64,000 bases of DNA. It comes from JBFWRK01 sp050248955. GTDB lineage: Bacteria > Actinomycetota > Acidimicrobiia > Acidimicrobiales > Ilumatobacteraceae. The stretch covers positions 9,755 through 73,754 of the forward strand of contig JBFWRK010000021.1 of assembly GCA_050248955.1 (NCBI GenBank), given 5' to 3'. Each line of letters starts with the position of its first letter. Within the stretch, counting starts at the first letter, position 1. The position numbers and the translations under genes are program-made. This document shows positions 8,409 to 16,314 of this stretch, piece by piece. The notes beneath the pieces are model-generated. The model saw nothing but the letters and a program-made list of their open reading frames with translations. It did no database searches and was not told the DNA's origin.

Positions 8409-9832
8409 CCGTTGATCGCGACCATGCGGATCTCGGTCATCTCCTTGATCGAGTACGCCGGGCCCTCGCGCGTGTTGCCGCTGTCGCGCAGGCCGCCGTA
8501 CGGCTGTTGGTCCGCCCGCCACGTCGGCACCTCGTTGACGAGCACGCCGCCGAAGTCGAGGGTGCGGATCGCCTTCAGTGCAGTGGCGATGTTGCTCGTG
8601 AAGATCCCCGCCTGCAACCCGTACTCGGAGTCGTTGGCGAGGCGGAGCGCCTCGTCCACGTCGTCATAGGTGGCGATGCCGACGACGGGGCCGAACACCT
8701 CTTTCGCGCACACTTTCATGTCATGGCGCACGTTCGTGAGCACGGTCGGCTGCAGCACCCCGTCGGCCGAGAGCGTGCCGCCGGCGACCACCTCAGCGCC
8801 TCCGGCCCGGGCCTCGTCGATCCAGTCGGTCACACGCTCGCGCTCCCCCTTCGAGATCAGCGCCGAGACGTCGGTGGCATCGTCCATCGGGTCGCCGAGC
8901 ACGAGGCTGCCTACGTGCTCGACCAGCGCCGCGGTGAACTGCTCGGCAATCGAGCGGTGCACGAAGATCCGCTGCGTCGAGATGCACGACTGGCCCGCGT
9001 GCGAGAACCCGGCGATCTTGATCTTCGCCGCTGCCGTGGCCCAATCGCCGTCCGGCTCGATGATCACCGGGGCGTTGTTGCCGAGCTCGAGCCCGACGCG
9101 CTTGCGCGGTGCGCGGGCACGGATCGACCAGCCGACCTCGGGTGATCCCGTGAAGGTGATGAGCGCGACGTCGGGGTGGTCGACGATCGCGTTGCCGACC
9201 GAGCTGCCGCCACCCGTGACGAGGTGGAGCTGATCGGCGGGGAGCCCGCACTCGTCGATGAGCAGTTCGGCCAGCGCGATCGAGCTGAACGGCGTCTGCG
9301 ATGCCGGCTTGAGCACGACCGGGCAGCCCGCAGCGATGGCCGGTGCGAGCTTGTGGGCGACGAGGTTCAGCGGGAAGTTGAACGGTGCAATCGCACCCAC
9401 GACGCCGATCGGCACCCGCAGCGTGAAACCGATCTTCGTCTCGCCGCCGCTCAGCGCATCGAGCGGGATCATCTCGCCGGAGAGCTTGCGCGCCTCGGCG
9501 GCGGCGAAGCGGAACGTGCCGGCGGCGCGGTCGGCTTCGACACGAGCGGTTTTGATCGGCTTCGCCGCTTCGGCAGCGATGATGCGAGCGAAGTCCTCCT
9601 TGCGGGCGGTCAACAGCTCGGCGGCGCGGTCGAGGATCGCGGCGCGCTGCCAGAGCGGTAGGGCGCCGGCGCGATGCGCTGCGAGCGCAGCTGCGACGGC
9701 GCGGTCGACATCGGCAGGGGTGCACAGCGGCACCTCCCCGATCACGGCACCGTTGTACGGCGAGGTGACGGTGATGGACTCGGATGTCGTGAACCGCTCG
9801 CCGGCCAGCGGGAGTGGACGTTGATCAGCCAT
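8405..9832 (-). CDS. NAD(P)-dependent aldehyde dehydrogenase
   Basis: 475-residue ALDH-superfamily enzyme oxidising an aldehyde to an acid. The cofactor region has GAIAPFNFPLNLVAHKLAPA and TFTGSPEVGW, the general base Glu lies in LELGNNAPVII, and the nucleophile Cys lies in HAGQSCISTQRI. The C-terminal EVFGPVVG is conserved. The start at 9832 is preceded by TATCGT at 7 bases. The open frame continues upstream only as antisense of the diverging phosphodiesterase gene. It leads a two-gene operon with the Gfo/Idh oxidoreductase. Resembles the succinate-semialdehyde, lactaldehyde or phosphonoacetaldehyde ALDH branch; I cannot decide between these. Confidence 0.93.
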   Translation of the reverse strand: MADQRPLPLAGERFTTSESITVTSPYNGAVIGEVPLCTPADVDRAVAAALAAHRAGALPLWQRAAILDRAAELLTARKEDFARIIAAEAAKPIKTARVEADRAAGTFRFAAAEARKLSGEMIPLDALSGGETKIGFTLRVPIGVVGAIAPFNFPLNLVAHKLAPAIAAGCPVVLKPASQTPFSSIALAELLIDECGLPADQLHLVTGGGSSVGNAIVDHPDVALITFTGSPEVGWSIRARAPRKRVGLELGNNAPVIIEPDGDWATAAAKIKIAGFSHAGQSCISTQRIFVHRSIAEQFTAALVEHVGSLVLGDPMDDATDVSALISKGERERVTDWIDEARAGGAEVVAGGTLSADGVLQPTVLTNVRHDMKVCAKEVFGPVVGIATYDDVDEALRLANDSEYGLQAGIFTSNIATALKAIRTLDFGGVLVNEVPTWRADQQPYGGLRDSGNTREGPAYSIKEMTEIRMVAING

Positions 9833-9839
9833 GCCAGCG

Positions 9840-9847
9840 ACGATACT
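9840..9847. promoter_or_regulatory. Overlapping divergent -10 boxes (TATCGT minus / GATACT plus)
   Basis: On the minus strand TATCGT (9845-9840) lies 7 bases before the ALDH ATG at 9832. On the plus strand GATACT (9842-9847) lies 6 bases before the phosphodiesterase ATG at 9854. The two boxes share four base pairs, so one AT-rich patch may open for both directions. Confidence 0.5.
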
Positions 9848-9853
9848 TCCGCG

Positions 9854-10609
9854 ATGCCCTTCGATCGTCCGGCGCGTCATCCCTTCCTGGACCACCCCGG
9901 ACCGATCCCGTTCGCCCACCGTGGTGGAGCCGGCGACTGGCCGGAGAACACGATGCCGGCGTTCGCCGGAGCGATCGCGCTCGGATACCGCTACGTCGAG
10001 ACCGATGTGCAGGTGACGAGCGACGGTGTGCTCGTCGCGTTCCACGACGACGACCTGTCGCGGACGTGCGGGCGGCCCGGTCACATCAGCATGCTCCCGT
10101 GGAGCGAAGTCGCCACGGCCAGGGTCGACGGCAAAGAGCCGATCCCGTTGTTCGAGGACCTGCTCGCTGCGTTCCCCGAGTGCCGCGTCAACGTCGACTG
10201 CAAGACCGACGCCGCCGTCGAACCGTTGATCGCGTCGTTGCAGCGGACGAACTCGCTCGACCGGGTGTGCGTCGGGTCGTTCAAGCACCATCGGCTCGTG
10301 CGGCTCCGGTCGGCGCTCGGACCCGGCCTGTGCAGCTCGATGAGCCCGCTCGAGGTCGTCCGCTGGCGCGTCGGGCTGCCGTCGAGCGCCGCGCTCGTCG
10401 CCCAGGTGCCGGTGCGCCAGGGCATCGTGCCGGTCGTGACGCGGCGCACGGTGGCGCTCGCCCATCGCCACGGCATCGATGTCCACGTGTGGACGATCGA
10501 CGAGCCGGCGGAGATGCTCCGCCTGCTCGAGCTCCACGTCGACGGGATCATGACGGACCGCCCGGCAGTGCTGAAGCAGGTGATGTCCCAGCGCGGCGAG
10601 TGGGCCTGA
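9854..10609 (+). CDS. Glycerophosphodiester phosphodiesterase
   Basis: 251-residue GDPD-family TIM-barrel enzyme that hydrolyses glycerophosphodiesters to glycerol-3-phosphate and an alcohol. Catalytic and metal motifs are present: FAHRGGAGDWPENTMPAF (His-Arg), YRYVETDVQVTSDG (Glu, Asp), VAFHDDDLSRTC (general acid His), with the C-terminal VHVWTIDEPAEM. No signal peptide, so cytoplasmic. The start at 9854 is fixed by family length and the GATACT box 6 bases upstream. It converges on the flavin oxidase gene across a gap holding two palindromic repeats. Confidence 0.93.
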   Translation: MPFDRPARHPFLDHPGPIPFAHRGGAGDWPENTMPAFAGAIALGYRYVETDVQVTSDGVLVAFHDDDLSRTCGRPGHISMLPWSEVATARVDGKEPIPLFEDLLAAFPECRVNVDCKTDAAVEPLIASLQRTNSLDRVCVGSFKHHRLVRLRSALGPGLCSSMSPLEVVRWRVGLPSSAALVAQVPVRQGIVPVVTRRTVALAHRHGIDVHVWTIDEPAEMLRLLELHVDGIMTDRPAVLKQVMSQRGEWA

Positions 10610-10669
10610 CGAGCGACGTTGTCACGAGCGAGGCTCGACGAGCGAGGTTGGACGAGCGAGGTTGTCAGC
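10610..10669. repeat. Short imperfect tandem repeat (ACGAGCGAGGTTG-like)
   Basis: Four imperfect copies of a 13-16 base unit of the type GACGAGCGAGGTTG begin at the stop of the phosphodiesterase gene and run into the first palindrome. No coding potential is apparent. The repeats directly abut the palindromic element pair. Confidence 0.6.
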
Positions 10670-10694
10670 GTTCTGCACCGCTCTCGTGCAGAAC
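10670..10694. repeat. Palindromic intergenic element, locus A copy 1
   Basis: GTTCTGCAC-CGCTCTC-GTGCAGAAC: perfect 9-bp arms around a 7-base spacer, with flanking partial symmetry (GTCAGC upstream, TCCGAC downstream). Repeated 120 bp downstream and, in related form, twice near 25.15-25.25 kb. It sits between two convergent genes and could act as a bidirectional terminator, or be a REP-like mobile palindrome. Confidence 0.8.
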
Positions 10695-10789
10695 TCCGAC
10701 GGCTTCGTGGGATCGTCGGGGTTCGTGACGAGGTCGCCGGGGTCGACGGCCGTCGTGGCGACGGGATCATGACCAGCGACGTGGTCAGC

Positions 10790-10814
10790 GTTCTGCACCG
10801 CTCTCGTGCAGAAC
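10790..10814. repeat. Palindromic intergenic element, locus A copy 2
   Basis: An identical core to copy 1 (9-bp arms, CGCTCTC spacer), with the same upstream GGTCAGC/TGTCAGC context and downstream CTCTGCCGGCTTCG. Copies are 120 bp apart, start to start. Confidence 0.8.
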
Positions 10815-10887
10815 TCTGCCGGCTTCGCTGGCATGGACGGGTCGCCCGGGGCCGCGCAGCTTCGCTGCACTCGCCCCAGCGACCGGG

Positions 10888-12243
10888 TCAGGGCGTCAGG
10901 AGGACGCCGGGGTTGAGGATGCCGCGCGGGTCGAGGGCCAGCTTCAGCGCCCTGAAGGCGGCGAGCTCCGCGGGACTCCTGCACAGGTGGAGCCATCTCG
11001 CCTTCGTCCGCCCGACGCCGTGCTCCGCGCTGATCGAGCCGTCCATGCCGGCCACGAGTCGCAGCACGAGCTCGTCGATCATCGGGTCGTCGGGATCAGG
11101 GCCGACGACGTTGACGTGGAGGTTGCCGTCGCCGAGGTGCCCGAAGAGGAACAGCCGCGCCTCCGGAGCGCTGGTTGCCACCGCTGAGCGCACCGCCGTG
11201 GCGAACTCGGCGAGCCGGGCGACGGGCAGCGTCACGTCGAGCTTGTGCGGGATGCCGATCAGTGCGATCGCCTCGGCCTGCCGCTCGCGCATCGCCCAGA
11301 GCCGCGCCGCGCCCGTCGGGTCCTCGGCGACGGCATGCCGGCGATCACCGACGAGCTCGGCGAGCCGTGCGTCAGGTCCACCCCGGCCCGCCCAGGCGAC
11401 GAGCAGGCCGACCGAATCCGGCTCCAGCGCGCCGAGCGGATCCTCGAGGCCGAGCACCTCGCCGGCGAGCGCGAGGCCAGCGGCGTCGACCGCCTCGAGT
11501 CCGTCCAGGCCGTCGATCTCACGGCGCAGCGCGCTCGCCAACTGCTGGGCATCCGCCCAACCGCTGCAGCGGATCCACACGGTCAGGCGGTCCGGCCACG
11601 CGGGCACGAGGCGGAGTCGTGCGGCCGTGACGATCCCGAGCGTCCCCTCGCTCCCGCACAGCAGGCCGGCGAGGTCGTAGCCCGTGTTGTCCTTCAACAA
11701 CCCACCGAGCCGACCGACGATCGATCCGTCGCCGAGCACGGCCTCGATGCCGACGACGTTCGCCCGCATCGAGCCGTAGCGCAGCACACGGATCCCGCCC
11801 GCGTTCGTCGCCACCATGCCGCCGATCGTGGCCGTGTCGCGGGCGGCCAGGTCGACGCCGAACTCCCACCCGGTCGTGTGCAACGCCGTTCCCAGTGCGG
11901 ACAGGGTGACGCCGGCCTCGACGGTCGCCTGGCCTGCCTCCAGGTCGATCTCTCGGATGCCCACGGCGCGCTGCGTGCTCAGCACGACCTGCCCGGCCGC
12001 AGGCACCGATCCGCCGACGAGACCGGTGTTGCCGCCCTGCGGGACGACCGCGACGCGGTGCTCGTGGCAGACGCGCACGATCCCGGCGATCTCCGCCGTC
12101 GATCCGGGGCGGACCACTGCCGCCGACTCGCCGTGGTAGCGCCCGGTCCAGTCGCGCTCGTACGACGCCGTGATCTCGGGGTCGATGATGACGTGGTCGT
12201 CGCCGACGACCGCGCGCAGCTCGTCGAGGATCGTTTCGCTCAC
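10888..12243 (-). CDS. FAD-linked oxidase, GlcD / D-lactate dehydrogenase type
   Basis: 451 residues with an N-terminal PCMH-type FAD-binding domain (VVPQGGNTGLVGGSVPA; DTATIGGMVATNAGGIRVLR) and a C-terminal FAD-oxidase domain (LFGHLGDGNLHVNV; SAEHGVGRTK; LDPRGILNPG). Relatives oxidise D-2-hydroxy acids such as D-lactate, glycolate or 2-hydroxyglutarate. The start is the GTG at 12243, which overlaps the stop of the small membrane protein (GTGA); reading further upstream only gives antisense of other genes. A D-2-hydroxyacid dehydrogenase lies at 22.4 kb, a possible metabolic link. No Fe-S C-terminal module is fused. Confidence 0.92.
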   Translation of the reverse strand: MSETILDELRAVVGDDHVIIDPEITASYERDWTGRYHGESAAVVRPGSTAEIAGIVRVCHEHRVAVVPQGGNTGLVGGSVPAAGQVVLSTQRAVGIREIDLEAGQATVEAGVTLSALGTALHTTGWEFGVDLAARDTATIGGMVATNAGGIRVLRYGSMRANVVGIEAVLGDGSIVGRLGGLLKDNTGYDLAGLLCGSEGTLGIVTAARLRLVPAWPDRLTVWIRCSGWADAQQLASALRREIDGLDGLEAVDAAGLALAGEVLGLEDPLGALEPDSVGLLVAWAGRGGPDARLAELVGDRRHAVAEDPTGAARLWAMRERQAEAIALIGIPHKLDVTLPVARLAEFATAVRSAVATSAPEARLFLFGHLGDGNLHVNVVGPDPDDPMIDELVLRLVAGMDGSISAEHGVGRTKARWLHLCRSPAELAAFRALKLALDPRGILNPGVLLTP

Positions 12244-12647
12244 GACGCCGCGCGCCACGCGGTCGACAGCGCGGCGACGAGCAGCACGACGGCACCGACG
12301 ATGGTCACGACCGTGCCGACGAGCGCACGACCGGGTGCCGCCCGGATCACGATCGCGAACGTGAGCGCGTACACGGCGCCGATCGAGGCGACGAGCGAGG
12401 CGACGAGCCAACGCTGCCACCACACGGCGAGGACAGCGACGACGAGCAGGATCGGCACGGTCGGCCACCAGCGGACCGCGGTCGCCGCCGGACCGTCGGG
12501 CGCGAACTCGAGCCGATCGATCAGCCCGAGCAGCTGGTAGCTCGTGCGGTCGCGCGTTCCGCTGCGCCACCAGGGCAGGAACGTGCCGAGCAGGACCGCA
12601 GCCGCGCCGATCGTCAACCCGGAGGGGACGGCGATGGTGCGACGCAT
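12240..12647 (-). CDS. Small multi-pass membrane protein, unknown function
   Basis: 135 residues with about four hydrophobic helices: after MRRTIAVPSG, then around WWPTVPILLVVAVLAVWW, LVASLVASIGAVYALTFAIV and LVGTVVTIVGAVVLLVAALS. No family motif that I recognise. The ATG at 12647 has TACAAC six bases upstream, and its stop overlaps the GTG of the flavin oxidase, so the pair is an operon led by this gene. It could anchor or tune the oxidase at the membrane, but nothing in the sequence proves that. It diverges from the gamma-glutamyltransferase gene. Confidence 0.75.
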   Translation of the reverse strand: MRRTIAVPSGLTIGAAAVLLGTFLPWWRSGTRDRTSYQLLGLIDRLEFAPDGPAATAVRWWPTVPILLVVAVLAVWWQRWLVASLVASIGAVYALTFAIVIRAAPGRALVGTVVTIVGAVVLLVAALSTAWRAAS

Positions 12648-12653
12648 GCCGCC

Positions 12654-12659
12654 GTTGTA
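12654..12659 (-). promoter_or_regulatory. Possible -10 box (TACAAC) for the membrane protein / oxidase operon
   Basis: TACAAC on the minus strand ends 6 bases before the ATG at 12647. It lacks the last T of TANNNT, so it is weaker than the other boxes here. Confidence 0.3.
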
Positions 12660-12695
12660 GCCGATCCTCCCCCGCCCACGGCCGCGGCGAGCACG

Positions 12696-12701
12696 TACGG
12701 T
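12696..12701 (+). promoter_or_regulatory. -10 box (TACGGT) for gamma-glutamyltransferase gene
   Basis: TACGGT ends exactly 6 bases before the ATG at 12708. The same box and spacing precede the AlkA-like gene (43801) and the PPK2 gene (35216, minus). Predicts a leaderless transcript. Confidence 0.5.
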
Positions 12702-12707
12702 GGCGAC

Positions 12708-14300
12708 ATGCCGTTGCTGACCCCCTTCTCGACCGTCCGGGCGCCCGGCGCGATGATCTGCTCCGCCGACCAGCTCGCCACCCAGGCGGGCATGGCGATC
12801 CTGGCCGCCGGCGGCAACGCCGTGGACGCGGCGATCGCGACGAACGCCGCGATCGCGGTGACCTGCCCGCACCTCTGCGGCATGGGCGGCGATCTGTTCG
12901 CGCTCGTCCATGGCCCGGATGCCGGCCCACCGACGGTGCTCAACGCCTCCGGTCGCGCAGGGAGCGGCGTCTCCTCCGAGGAACTGCGGGCCGAAGGTCG
13001 CGTCGACATGCCGTTCCGCCACGATCCGCGAGCGGTCACCGTTCCGGGCTGCGTCGACGGTTGGACGTCGTTGCACGACCGCTACGGCTCGCTCGACCTC
13101 GCGACGATCCTGGCGCCGGCGATCCGGCTCGCGGAGGACGGCTTCCCGGCCTCGCCGCTGCTCGTCGGCTCGCTGGCAGGTCTCGACGCGCGCGCACGCG
13201 ACAGCTTCTCGGAGCTCCTCGGCCAGGCTCGCGCGCCCGGTGCGCCGACGCGGCGGCCCGGCGCAGGGCGGACGTTGCGGACCATCGCTGCGACGGGGCG
13301 CGCCGGCTTCTACGAGGGCGAGTTCGGGGAGGGCCTGCTCGCTCTCGGCAACGGCGTCTTCAGCGCCGACGACCTCGCCCGCACCCAGGCGGATTGGGTC
13401 GCGCCGCTCGGCATCGATGCATGGGGCCACCGCGTCTGGACGATCCCACCCGGGTCGCAGGGCTACCTCACGCTCGCCGGGGCGGCGATCGCCGCCGGTC
13501 TCCCGTTGCCGGAGGACACCGACGACCCGTCGTGGGCGCACCTCCTGATCGAAGCCGCGATCGAAGCGGGCTACGACCGCCCGGCGGTGCTGCACGAGGG
13601 CGCATCCGGTGCGGCCCTGCTCGATCCCGAGCGCCTCGCCGCGCGCCGTGCGCGCATCGATCCCGAGCGGACGCAGCGCCGGCCGATCCGTTCGTACCAG
13701 GACGGTGACACCACCTATCTCTGTGTCGTCGACCGGAATCGGATGGGCGTCTCGCTGATCCAGTCCAATGCGTCCGGCTTCGGCAGCTGGCTCGTCGAGC
13801 CGGGCACCGGGATCAACCTCCACAACCGCGGCCTGGGATTCTCGGTCGAAGCCGGCCACCCGGCAGAGATCGCGCCTGGCCGCCGTCCACCGCACACGCT
13901 CTCGCCGGCGCTCGTCACCCGCCTCGATGGCTCGTTGGCGGCGACGATCGGCACGATGGGCGGCGACGGTCAGCCACAGATCCTGCTGCAGCTCCTCGCC
14001 CGTCTGCTGGCCAGCGGCCAGTCGCCGGCAGCGGTGATCGGCGCCGGCCGATGGGTGCTCCGCGGGCCGGTGACAGGGTTCGACACGTGGACCGCACCGA
14101 GCGGCGCCGTCGTGCAAGTCGAAGGCAACGCTCCCGCGACGTGGGTCGACGCCCTGCACGCCCGTGGGCACCAGGCAGAGCGGACGCCACCGTTCGACTC
14201 GGCATTCGGTCATGCGCATGTGATCACCGTCGAGCCGTCCGGTCTCCTCGCCGGAGCTGCGGACCCCCGAGCTCGCATCGGCGCGGCCGCCGGTCTCTGA
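12708..14300 (+). CDS. Gamma-glutamyltransferase family protein
   Basis: 530-residue Ntn-hydrolase of the gamma-glutamyltranspeptidase family, self-cleaved before a Thr. The N-terminal signature is QAGMAILAAGGNAVDAAIAT with CGMGGDLF. The predicted nucleophile is Thr335, first Thr of GDTTYLCVVD, matching the TTHYSVVD site of classical GGT. The C-terminus has GGDGQPQILLQLLA and a typical DPRARIGAAAG end. No signal peptide is visible, unlike secreted GGTs, so it may be a cytoplasmic GGT-like amidase or acylase. It is 15 bp upstream of the NAD synthetase gene and probably co-transcribed. Confidence 0.93.
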   Translation: MPLLTPFSTVRAPGAMICSADQLATQAGMAILAAGGNAVDAAIATNAAIAVTCPHLCGMGGDLFALVHGPDAGPPTVLNASGRAGSGVSSEELRAEGRVDMPFRHDPRAVTVPGCVDGWTSLHDRYGSLDLATILAPAIRLAEDGFPASPLLVGSLAGLDARARDSFSELLGQARAPGAPTRRPGAGRTLRTIAATGRAGFYEGEFGEGLLALGNGVFSADDLARTQADWVAPLGIDAWGHRVWTIPPGSQGYLTLAGAAIAAGLPLPEDTDDPSWAHLLIEAAIEAGYDRPAVLHEGASGAALLDPERLAARRARIDPERTQRRPIRSYQDGDTTYLCVVDRNRMGVSLIQSNASGFGSWLVEPGTGINLHNRGLGFSVEAGHPAEIAPGRRPPHTLSPALVTRLDGSLAATIGTMGGDGQPQILLQLLARLLASGQSPAAVIGAGRWVLRGPVTGFDTWTAPSGAVVQVEGNAPATWVDALHARGHQAERTPPFDSAFGHAHVITVEPSGLLAGAADPRARIGAAAGL

Positions 14301-14311
14301 CCGCGCCCGCG

Positions 14312-14317
14312 TAGCAT
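14312..14317 (+). promoter_or_regulatory. Possible -10 box (TAGCAT) inside the nadE start region
   Basis: TAGCAT overlaps the first possible ATG of nadE (14316) and ends 7 bases before an in-frame GTG at 14325. By the spacing rule seen elsewhere here it would drive a leaderless transcript starting at that GTG. Confidence 0.3.
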
Positions 14318-16310
14318 GCCGGTGGTGGATGATCTCCTCGCTCGTGACGCGTTGGGCTTCGTCCGGGTTGCTGCCGTGTCCCCGGCCAACCGGGTCGCCG
14401 ACGTCGCGTTCAACGCCGAAGCCATCTGCGCCGAGATCCTCTCGTTGGCGGACGAGTCGGTCGAGCTGGCGGTGTTCCCCGAGCTCTGTCTGACGGGCTA
14501 CTCGTGCGGCGAGCTGTTCCGTCAGCCGAGCCTCTTCGACGCGGCGTTCGACGGGTTGGCAACGATCGCCGCCACCACCGCGGCAACGGGCGTCGCTGCC
14601 GTGATCGGTCTCCCCTTCGTCCATCGCGGCCGGTGCTACAACGCCGCTGCCCTCGTCGCGTCCGGCGTGGTCGTCGGGATCGTGCCGAAGCAGCACCTGC
14701 CCAACCGGAGCGAGTTCTACGAGGACCGCTGGTTCGTCCGGGCGACCGAGGACGAGCCCGCGGCGGTGCGCGTCGGAGACGCCGAGGTCCCGTTCGGGAC
14801 CGATCTGCTGTTCGCGCTGCCCGGCCGAGCCGGAGCTGTGGTCGCAGTCGAGATCTGCGAGGACCTGTGGGCCGTCGAACCGCCGAGCGGGCGGCTTGCC
14901 CTCGCCGGTGCGAACATCATTGCCAACCCCTCCGCGAGCCCCGAGCTCCTCGGCAAGGCGGAGTACCGCACCGAGCTCGTCCGCCAGCAATCGGCACGCA
15001 GCCTCGCGGTGTACTGCTACGCCGGAGCCGGTCCGGGAGAGAGCACGATGGACGTCGTCTACGGCGGCCACTCGCTGATCTGCGAGAACGGCACCGAGCG
15101 GGGCTCGACGCGCCGCTTCGAGTTCGCGACGCAGCGCACGATCACCGACGTCGACGTCAAGCGGCTCGAGCACGAGCGCCTGAACAACTCGAGCTTCGCA
15201 GCCGACCGCGGACGTGAGACCCGCATGATCCCGGTGCCCGCCGCGCCGGCCGGCGCGGTCGACCTGACCCGTCCGGCCACCGAACTGCTGTGGCCGGTCG
15301 ACCGCCTGCCGTTCGTCCCGGATGATCTCGCTCGCCGGAGCCACCACTGCGAGGAGGTGTTCGCGATCCAATCGACGGGCCTGGCCAAGCGACTGCTCCA
15401 CACCGGCTCGCGGCACGTCGTGATCGGCATCTCCGGCGGCCTCGACAGCACGCTCGCGCTGCTGGTCACCGTGCAGGCGTTCGACGCTGTCGGGCTCGAC
15501 CACAGCGGCATCGTCGCGATCACGATGCCCGGCTTCGGCACGTCCTCGCGCACTCGCGACAACGCCCACGGGCTCATGGCCGCGCTCGGTGTCACGGTGC
15601 GCGAGATCCCGATCGCGCCCGCGGTGCGTTCGCACTTCGCCGACATCGACCACGACGAGTCGCAGCACGACGTCACGTACGAGAACGCCCAGGCCCGCGA
15701 GCGCACCCAGATCTTGATGGACGTCGCCAACCAGGTCGGCGGGCTCGTCGTCGGCACCGGCGACCTCTCTGAGGCAGCGCTCGGGTGGATGACGTTCAAC
15801 GGCGACCACATGTCGATGTACCACGTGAACGCCGGCGTGCCGAAGACGCTCGTCCGCCACCTCGTCACCTGGGCGGGCGACGAGCGTTTCGGCGGCGAGG
15901 TGCGTGAGCTCCTCCACGACGTCGTGGACACCCCGATCACGCCGGAGCTGCTGCCGCTGTCCGCCGAGGGCGCGCTCGAGCAGAAGACCGAGGAGTCGGT
16001 CGGCCCGTACGAGCTGCACGACTTCTTCCTGTACCACTGCATCCGCAGCGGTGCCCGCCCGGCGAAGGTGTTCGCCCTCGCCCGCGCTGCCTTCGACGGC
16101 GTGTACGCGGACGACGTGATCGTCGGTTGGCTCGAAGTGTTCTGGCGGCGATTCGTCTCCCAGCAGTTCAAGCGGTCGTCGATGCCCGACGGACCGAAGG
16201 TCGGGTCGGTCGCGCTGTCACCGCGAGGCGACTGGCGGATGCCGAGCGACGCGTCGTCCGCGCCCTGGCTCGCGGAGCTCACCCGGCTCCGCAAGGATCT
16301 GGAGGTCTAG
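14316..16310 (+). CDS. nadE: Glutamine-dependent NAD+ synthetase
   Basis: 664 residues (from ATG 14316) making NAD+ from deamido-NAD+, ATP and glutamine. The N-terminal glutaminase (nitrilase fold) has its Glu-Lys-Cys triad in AVFPELCLTGYS, VPKQHLPNRSEFYEDRWF and VAVEICEDLWA. The C-terminal synthetase has the PP-loop VVIGISGGLDSTLALL, then VGTGDLSEAALGWMTF. This is the long, eukaryote/actinobacterial-type NadE. The true start may be the GTG at 14325 because a TAGCAT box overlaps the ATG; that would shorten the protein by only three residues. The stop is 4 bp before the next gene's ATG. Confidence 0.96.
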   Translation: MPVVDDLLARDALGFVRVAAVSPANRVADVAFNAEAICAEILSLADESVELAVFPELCLTGYSCGELFRQPSLFDAAFDGLATIAATTAATGVAAVIGLPFVHRGRCYNAAALVASGVVVGIVPKQHLPNRSEFYEDRWFVRATEDEPAAVRVGDAEVPFGTDLLFALPGRAGAVVAVEICEDLWAVEPPSGRLALAGANIIANPSASPELLGKAEYRTELVRQQSARSLAVYCYAGAGPGESTMDVVYGGHSLICENGTERGSTRRFEFATQRTITDVDVKRLEHERLNNSSFAADRGRETRMIPVPAAPAGAVDLTRPATELLWPVDRLPFVPDDLARRSHHCEEVFAIQSTGLAKRLLHTGSRHVVIGISGGLDSTLALLVTVQAFDAVGLDHSGIVAITMPGFGTSSRTRDNAHGLMAALGVTVREIPIAPAVRSHFADIDHDESQHDVTYENAQARERTQILMDVANQVGGLVVGTGDLSEAALGWMTFNGDHMSMYHVNAGVPKTLVRHLVTWAGDERFGGEVRELLHDVVDTPITPELLPLSAEGALEQKTEESVGPYELHDFFLYHCIRSGARPAKVFALARAAFDGVYADDVIVGWLEVFWRRFVSQQFKRSSMPDGPKVGSVALSPRGDWRMPSDASSAPWLAELTRLRKDLEV

Positions 16311-16314
16311 CTCG

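Noticed and set aside
10622..10996. Minus-strand frame containing PSEFCTRAVQNAD repeats as a repeat protein
   Set aside because: The peptide repeats arise from the palindromic DNA elements, whose spacing is a multiple of three. The frame lacks a ribosome-binding site and overlaps the end of the flavin oxidase gene.
12240..16037. Very long minus-strand open frame through the GGT and nadE genes
   Set aside because: Only the last 135 codons show protein-like composition (the small membrane protein). The rest is Arg/Val/Asp-rich antisense reading of clear genes.
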